A stretch of 5,803 bases of DNA from the NCBI GenBank assembly GCA_913054205.1, contig CAJXJM010000181.1, positions 1-5,803 of the forward strand, read 5' to 3'. The stretch is from an uncultured Rhodospirillaceae bacterium (GTDB lineage: Bacteria; Pseudomonadota; Alphaproteobacteria; Rhodospirillales; UBA2165). Shown here one piece after another: positions 1-5,803 of the stretch (its first letter is position 1; each line of letters starts with the position of its first letter). The position numbers and the translations under genes are program-made. The notes beneath the pieces were generated by a model. That model was not told the DNA's origin. It worked only from the letters and a program-made list of their open reading frames with translations, and did no database searches.

Positions 1-1
1 T

Positions 2-739
2 AATAATACCCACGACAATAGTTTCCGAGATGAAGCCGAGGTTTCGTTAAGTGATATACTTAAAAAAGAAGCGGACTGGCCGAATTCCTCCGTCGACGCT
101 GAACGTATTGTTGGCACCGCTCATTCATTGGTTAAAACAACAAGCCCTGAAGGTGCATTGACGCTGTTTGATGTGGCCTGCGGCTTCGGATTTTTCACCA
201 GAGAAGCGATTAATTTGGGGTTTGACGTAACGGCTTTGGAGATTTCCAATAGCGACCGTAAAATCGCTAGTGATATGAACAATCTTGAACCTAAAAATAT
301 CCCCTTCGAAGAGTTCAATGAAGCCGACAATAGCTTCGACGTCATCATCTTGAGCCAGATTGTCGAACATGTGCTGGATATCAATGAGTGGATTGGCAAG
401 GCTCAAAAGCTTTTAAAGTCCGATGGCTTGCTTGCCGTCGCTTTGCCAAATTTTGACAATTTGTTCAGATATATTCTTGGTAAAAATGAGCCCTATATCA
501 TTCCGCCTGAACATTTGAATTATTTTAACGGCCGAAATTTGCAAAAGCTGTTGTCGAATCATGGTCTTAGCGTTGAAAAAATCGAATGGACGTCAAAGGT
601 AGCACCTTCAGCGGTTCGCAAACTACCGTTGGGCAAATTGGCCGAGCCGATATTTGCGCCGCTCGTTGGAATTTCGCTCAATTTGATCGATCTATTGCAT
701 CTTGAGATATTTGTTACGGTCTATGCCAGGAAGAAATAA
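2..739 (+). CDS. Class I SAM-dependent methyltransferase, C-terminal part (5' end outside window)
   Basis: The reading frame is open from base 2 to the TAA at 737-739, giving 245 visible residues, so the gene begins left of the window; the in-frame TTG at 128 is not a credible start because coding continues upstream of it. The fold is a Rossmann-type methyltransferase that transfers a methyl group from S-adenosylmethionine. Motif I is D57-V-A-C-G-F-G63, with Ala where a Gly is common; the acidic residue ending strand 2 is E80 (VTALEIS); FDVIILSQIVEHV at 112-124 resembles the strand-4 region; LLKSDGLLAVALP at 137-149 is the usual strand-5 region. The PPEHLNYF stretch near 168-175 followed by a helix resembles the tail of Methyltransf_23/11-like enzymes. 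Substrate unknown: small molecule, sugar, lipid and protein are all possible. The C-terminal 30 residues are hydrophobic but contain charges, and I do not call a membrane segment. Sampled GC is lower than in recN and ligA. The family call is firm; the specific function is not. Confidence 0.88.
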   Translation, partial: NNTHDNSFRDEAEVSLSDILKKEADWPNSSVDAERIVGTAHSLVKTTSPEGALTLFDVACGFGFFTREAINLGFDVTALEISNSDRKIASDMNNLEPKNIPFEEFNEADNSFDVIILSQIVEHVLDINEWIGKAQKLLKSDGLLAVALPNFDNLFRYILGKNEPYIIPPEHLNYFNGRNLQKLLSNHGLSVEKIEWTSKVAPSAVRKLPLGKLAEPIFAPLVGISLNLIDLLHLEIFVTVYARKK

Positions 740-751
740 TTTTCAGGTAAA

Positions 752-800
752 GTGGGCCGAAATTGTAATTTGGCCCACCCACCGGTTTATTTGTGTTTTT
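752..800 (+). terminator. Candidate rho-independent terminator after the methyltransferase gene
   Basis: A perfect 7-bp stem pairs GTGGGCC (752-758) with GGCCCAC (772-778). It can extend by AAAT (760-763) with ATTT (768-771) after a bulged G759, leaving a four-base TGTA loop. The hairpin starts 12 bases after the methyltransferase stop codon, the expected place for a terminator. The T-rich tract (TTTATTT at 786-792 and TTTTT at 796-800) begins about 7 bases after the stem rather than directly against it, so this is not a textbook intrinsic terminator. It could instead stabilise the 3' end of the mRNA or act in a Rho-assisted manner. Confidence 0.5.
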
Positions 801-872
801 GACAATTAACTGATCAATTTGAGCAGACAAACCGCCCAAAAATGATATATTTGCGCACAAGATTTATAGAAT
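799..872 (+). promoter_or_regulatory. Candidate promoter region for bamD-recN-ligA
   Basis: This AT-rich gap precedes bamD and follows the hairpin, so a promoter is expected here. Three elements stand out: TTGACA at 799-804 is a perfect sigma-70 -35 box but has no good -10 box 16-18 bases downstream; TGATATATT at 843-851 matches an extended -10 (TG-N-TATAAT-like) but lacks a good -35 at normal spacing, the nearest being TTGAGC at 819-824, 21 bases away; and TAGAAT at 867-872 is one mismatch from a -10 box but sits close to the start codon at 886. The extended -10 is my preferred candidate. The evidence for a promoter is mainly position and base composition. Confidence 0.3.
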
Positions 873-885
873 TGGTATTTGGTAA

Positions 886-1677
886 ATGATATTCACCCGC
901 ACCCTGATAATTTTTGCATCAACCTTGTTTCTGGTTGCCTGCGCTGCTGACGAAGAAGTCTATAAAGAGGAGCCGGTAGAACGTCTTTACAATGAAGGTG
1001 TCACCCAACTTGAGAATAATGAGTATGACGCAGCTGCCAAGGCTTTCGCGGAAGTAGACCGGCAGCATCCTTATTCCGTATGGGCTACCAAGGCGCAGCT
1101 TATGGCGGCGTATAGTTTTTATCAAAACAATGCCTATGACGACGCGATCATCGCGCTGGATCGTTTTATCAGAATTCATCCTTCCAACCGCGATGTGCCC
1201 TACGCCTATTATTTGAAGGCGTTATCTTATTATGAGCAAATTTCGGATGTTGGCCGAGATCAGAAAATGACGCGCTTGGCCTTAAAAGCGCTCACTGAAA
1301 TTGTCACCCGCTTTCCAAATGGCAAATATTCCCGCGATGCAGCGGTGAAAATCGATCTGACGCAGGATCATTTGGCGGGCAAGGAAATGGAAATTGGCCG
1401 TTACTATGAAAATCAAGCTCAGTATTTGGGAGCTATTAATCGCTATAAAAAAGTCATAGATCAGTACCAAACCACGACACATGTGCCTGAAGCCCTCCAT
1501 CGATTGACAGAATCTTATTTGGCTCTTGGGCTGATCAGCCAAGCAAAAAAAACAGCATCGGTGTTAGGGCATAATTTCCCCGGCAGTGAATGGTATATAG
1601 ATTCTTATGAAATCGTCGAAGGTAAAACCGTTCGCCCGCAAGTTAAACCAAGCCGATGGTATTGGCCGTTTGACTAA
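886..1677 (+). CDS. bamD: Outer membrane protein assembly factor BamD (lipoprotein, ComL/YfiO family)
   Basis: BamD is the essential lipoprotein partner of BamA in the Bam complex, which folds beta-barrel proteins into the outer membrane from its periplasmic face. The 263-residue product begins with a lipoprotein signal: R5, a hydrophobic stretch at 7-18 and lipobox L16-V-A-C19. Ala at +2 after Cys19 does not suggest inner-membrane retention. TPR-like helical repeats follow from about 34 to 240, with family-typical stretches YAYYLKALSYYEQI (106-119), EIVTRFPNGKYSRDA (138-152), DHLAGKEMEIGRYY (161-174) and EALHRLTESYLALG (202-215). A basic, Trp-rich tail ends the protein. It is slightly longer than E. 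coli BamD (about 245 residues). The ATG is fixed by an in-frame TAA directly before it (883-885); the ribosome binding site is weak. It is probably the first gene of an operon with recN, 41 bases downstream. Identification is firm. Confidence 0.96.
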   Translation: MIFTRTLIIFASTLFLVACAADEEVYKEEPVERLYNEGVTQLENNEYDAAAKAFAEVDRQHPYSVWATKAQLMAAYSFYQNNAYDDAIIALDRFIRIHPSNRDVPYAYYLKALSYYEQISDVGRDQKMTRLALKALTEIVTRFPNGKYSRDAAVKIDLTQDHLAGKEMEIGRYYENQAQYLGAINRYKKVIDQYQTTTHVPEALHRLTESYLALGLISQAKKTASVLGHNFPGSEWYIDSYEIVEGKTVRPQVKPSRWYWPFD

Positions 1678-1718
1678 ATCCAACAAACCTAAATTCTAAT
1701 CACGGAACTTCTCATTTC

Positions 1719-5495
<3,777 letters not shown>

Positions 5496-5508
<13 letters not shown>

Positions 5509-5803
5509 AACTCGAAGCTGCCATCCCAGTTTTCAGGTGGCGTGGCGAGATAATTTTGGCAGCGTTCCAACATAACGCTTGAAACCGGATCGTACTCAGA
5601 ATTTTTTTCAAATATCTTCCGGGCATTTGAAAAGTCAGCAGACCGATAAAGCGCCAATGCCTTTTCATAGTCTTCTTTGAGGGTCATTTTATCAGCGGCA
5701 ATGGCTTTTGCTGGGCCGAGCGGCTCGAACACGGCGACCGCATTTTCTCGGCCGACAACAACGATTGAATCCAATTCTCTGAATACAATAGACGAGCCAC
5801 AAA
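5496..5803 (-). CDS. Probable class III adenylate/guanylate cyclase, C-terminal fragment (5' end outside window)
   Basis: The minus-strand frame is open from the right edge to the TAG at 5498-5496, giving 101 visible residues; the gene starts beyond 5803. The in-frame TTG at 5774 is not a real start, because nine more codons upstream (CGSSIVFRE) continue the domain. The stretch FRELDSIVVVGRENAVAVFE (visible residues 8-27) matches the last strands of class III nucleotide cyclase domains, usually of the form RxLDxIxVxGK..pVxVyE. The tail, with YEKALALYRSADFSNARKIF (about 44-63), SSVMLERC and PPENWDG near the end, forms a TPR-like helix pair and closing motif common after the catalytic domain in proteobacterial cyclases, often in proteins with an N-terminal CHASE2 sensor. 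The catalytic metal-binding residues and any sensor or membrane domain lie outside the window, so activity and signal cannot be judged. It converges on ligA with a 4-base gap and is a separate transcription unit. Confidence 0.78.

Noticed and set aside
128..130. TTG as the start of the methyltransferase
   Set aside because: The same frame is open back to base 2 with plausible protein sequence, so the gene is cut by the window edge and does not start here.
1701..1716. LexA-like site before recN
   Set aside because: Only one GAAC half-site is present; no second half at the expected spacing.
5520..5541. Hairpin GCCA-T-CC / GG-TGGC near the end of the cyclase gene as a terminator
   Set aside because: The stem is short with a bulge, lies inside coding sequence and has no adjoining T tract on either strand.
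5772..5774. TTG as the start of the minus-strand gene
   Set aside because: Nine further codons up to the window edge encode the preceding part of the conserved cyclase strand (ending IVFRE before LDSIVVVG); the gene continues outside.

Overview
The window is an ordinary chromosomal segment, most likely from an alphaproteobacterium of moderate GC content. Hand-sampled lines give about 43% GC in the first gene, the mid-40s in bamD and about 50% in recN and ligA. The main evidence for the lineage is the run bamD - recN - ligA on one strand, a gene order well known from Alphaproteobacteria. The proteins also fit: a BamD lipoprotein with a long C-terminal tail, a 561-residue RecN and a 696-residue NAD-dependent LigA. 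The order or genus cannot be fixed from sequence alone.

Layout from left to right. (1) Positions 2-739 (+): the C-terminal 245 residues of a class I SAM-dependent methyltransferase, whose start lies left of the window. (2) Positions 740-885: a non-coding gap with a strong hairpin (terminator candidate) and AT-rich sequence that probably holds the bamD promoter. (3) Positions 886-1677 (+): bamD, an outer-membrane assembly lipoprotein. (4) Positions 1719-3404 (+): recN, a DNA repair ATPase. (5) Positions 3401-5491 (+): ligA, NAD-dependent DNA ligase, overlapping recN by 4 bases. (6) Positions 5496-5803 (-): the C-terminal end of a convergent gene that looks like a class III adenylate/guanylate cyclase, running off the right edge.

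bamD, recN and ligA are tightly packed, with a 41-base gap and then an ATGA overlap, and no terminator is visible between them, so they probably form one operon. The operon mixes envelope biogenesis (BamD in the Bam complex) with DNA maintenance (RecN at double-strand breaks, LigA sealing nicks). recN and ligA are plausibly linked through repair, while bamD is probably a conserved neighbour rather than a functional partner. The methyltransferase is separated from the operon by the hairpin and looks like a separate transcription unit. In many relatives lpxC precedes bamD, and it is not within the 885 bases seen here.

I found no mobile element, CRISPR array, RNA gene or new multi-gene system. 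The notable points are small: the changed left border of the conserved cluster, the regulatory gap before bamD, the very tight convergent end of ligA and the cyclase gene with a tandem heptamer at the stop codon, and a few residue-level departures in conserved motifs.
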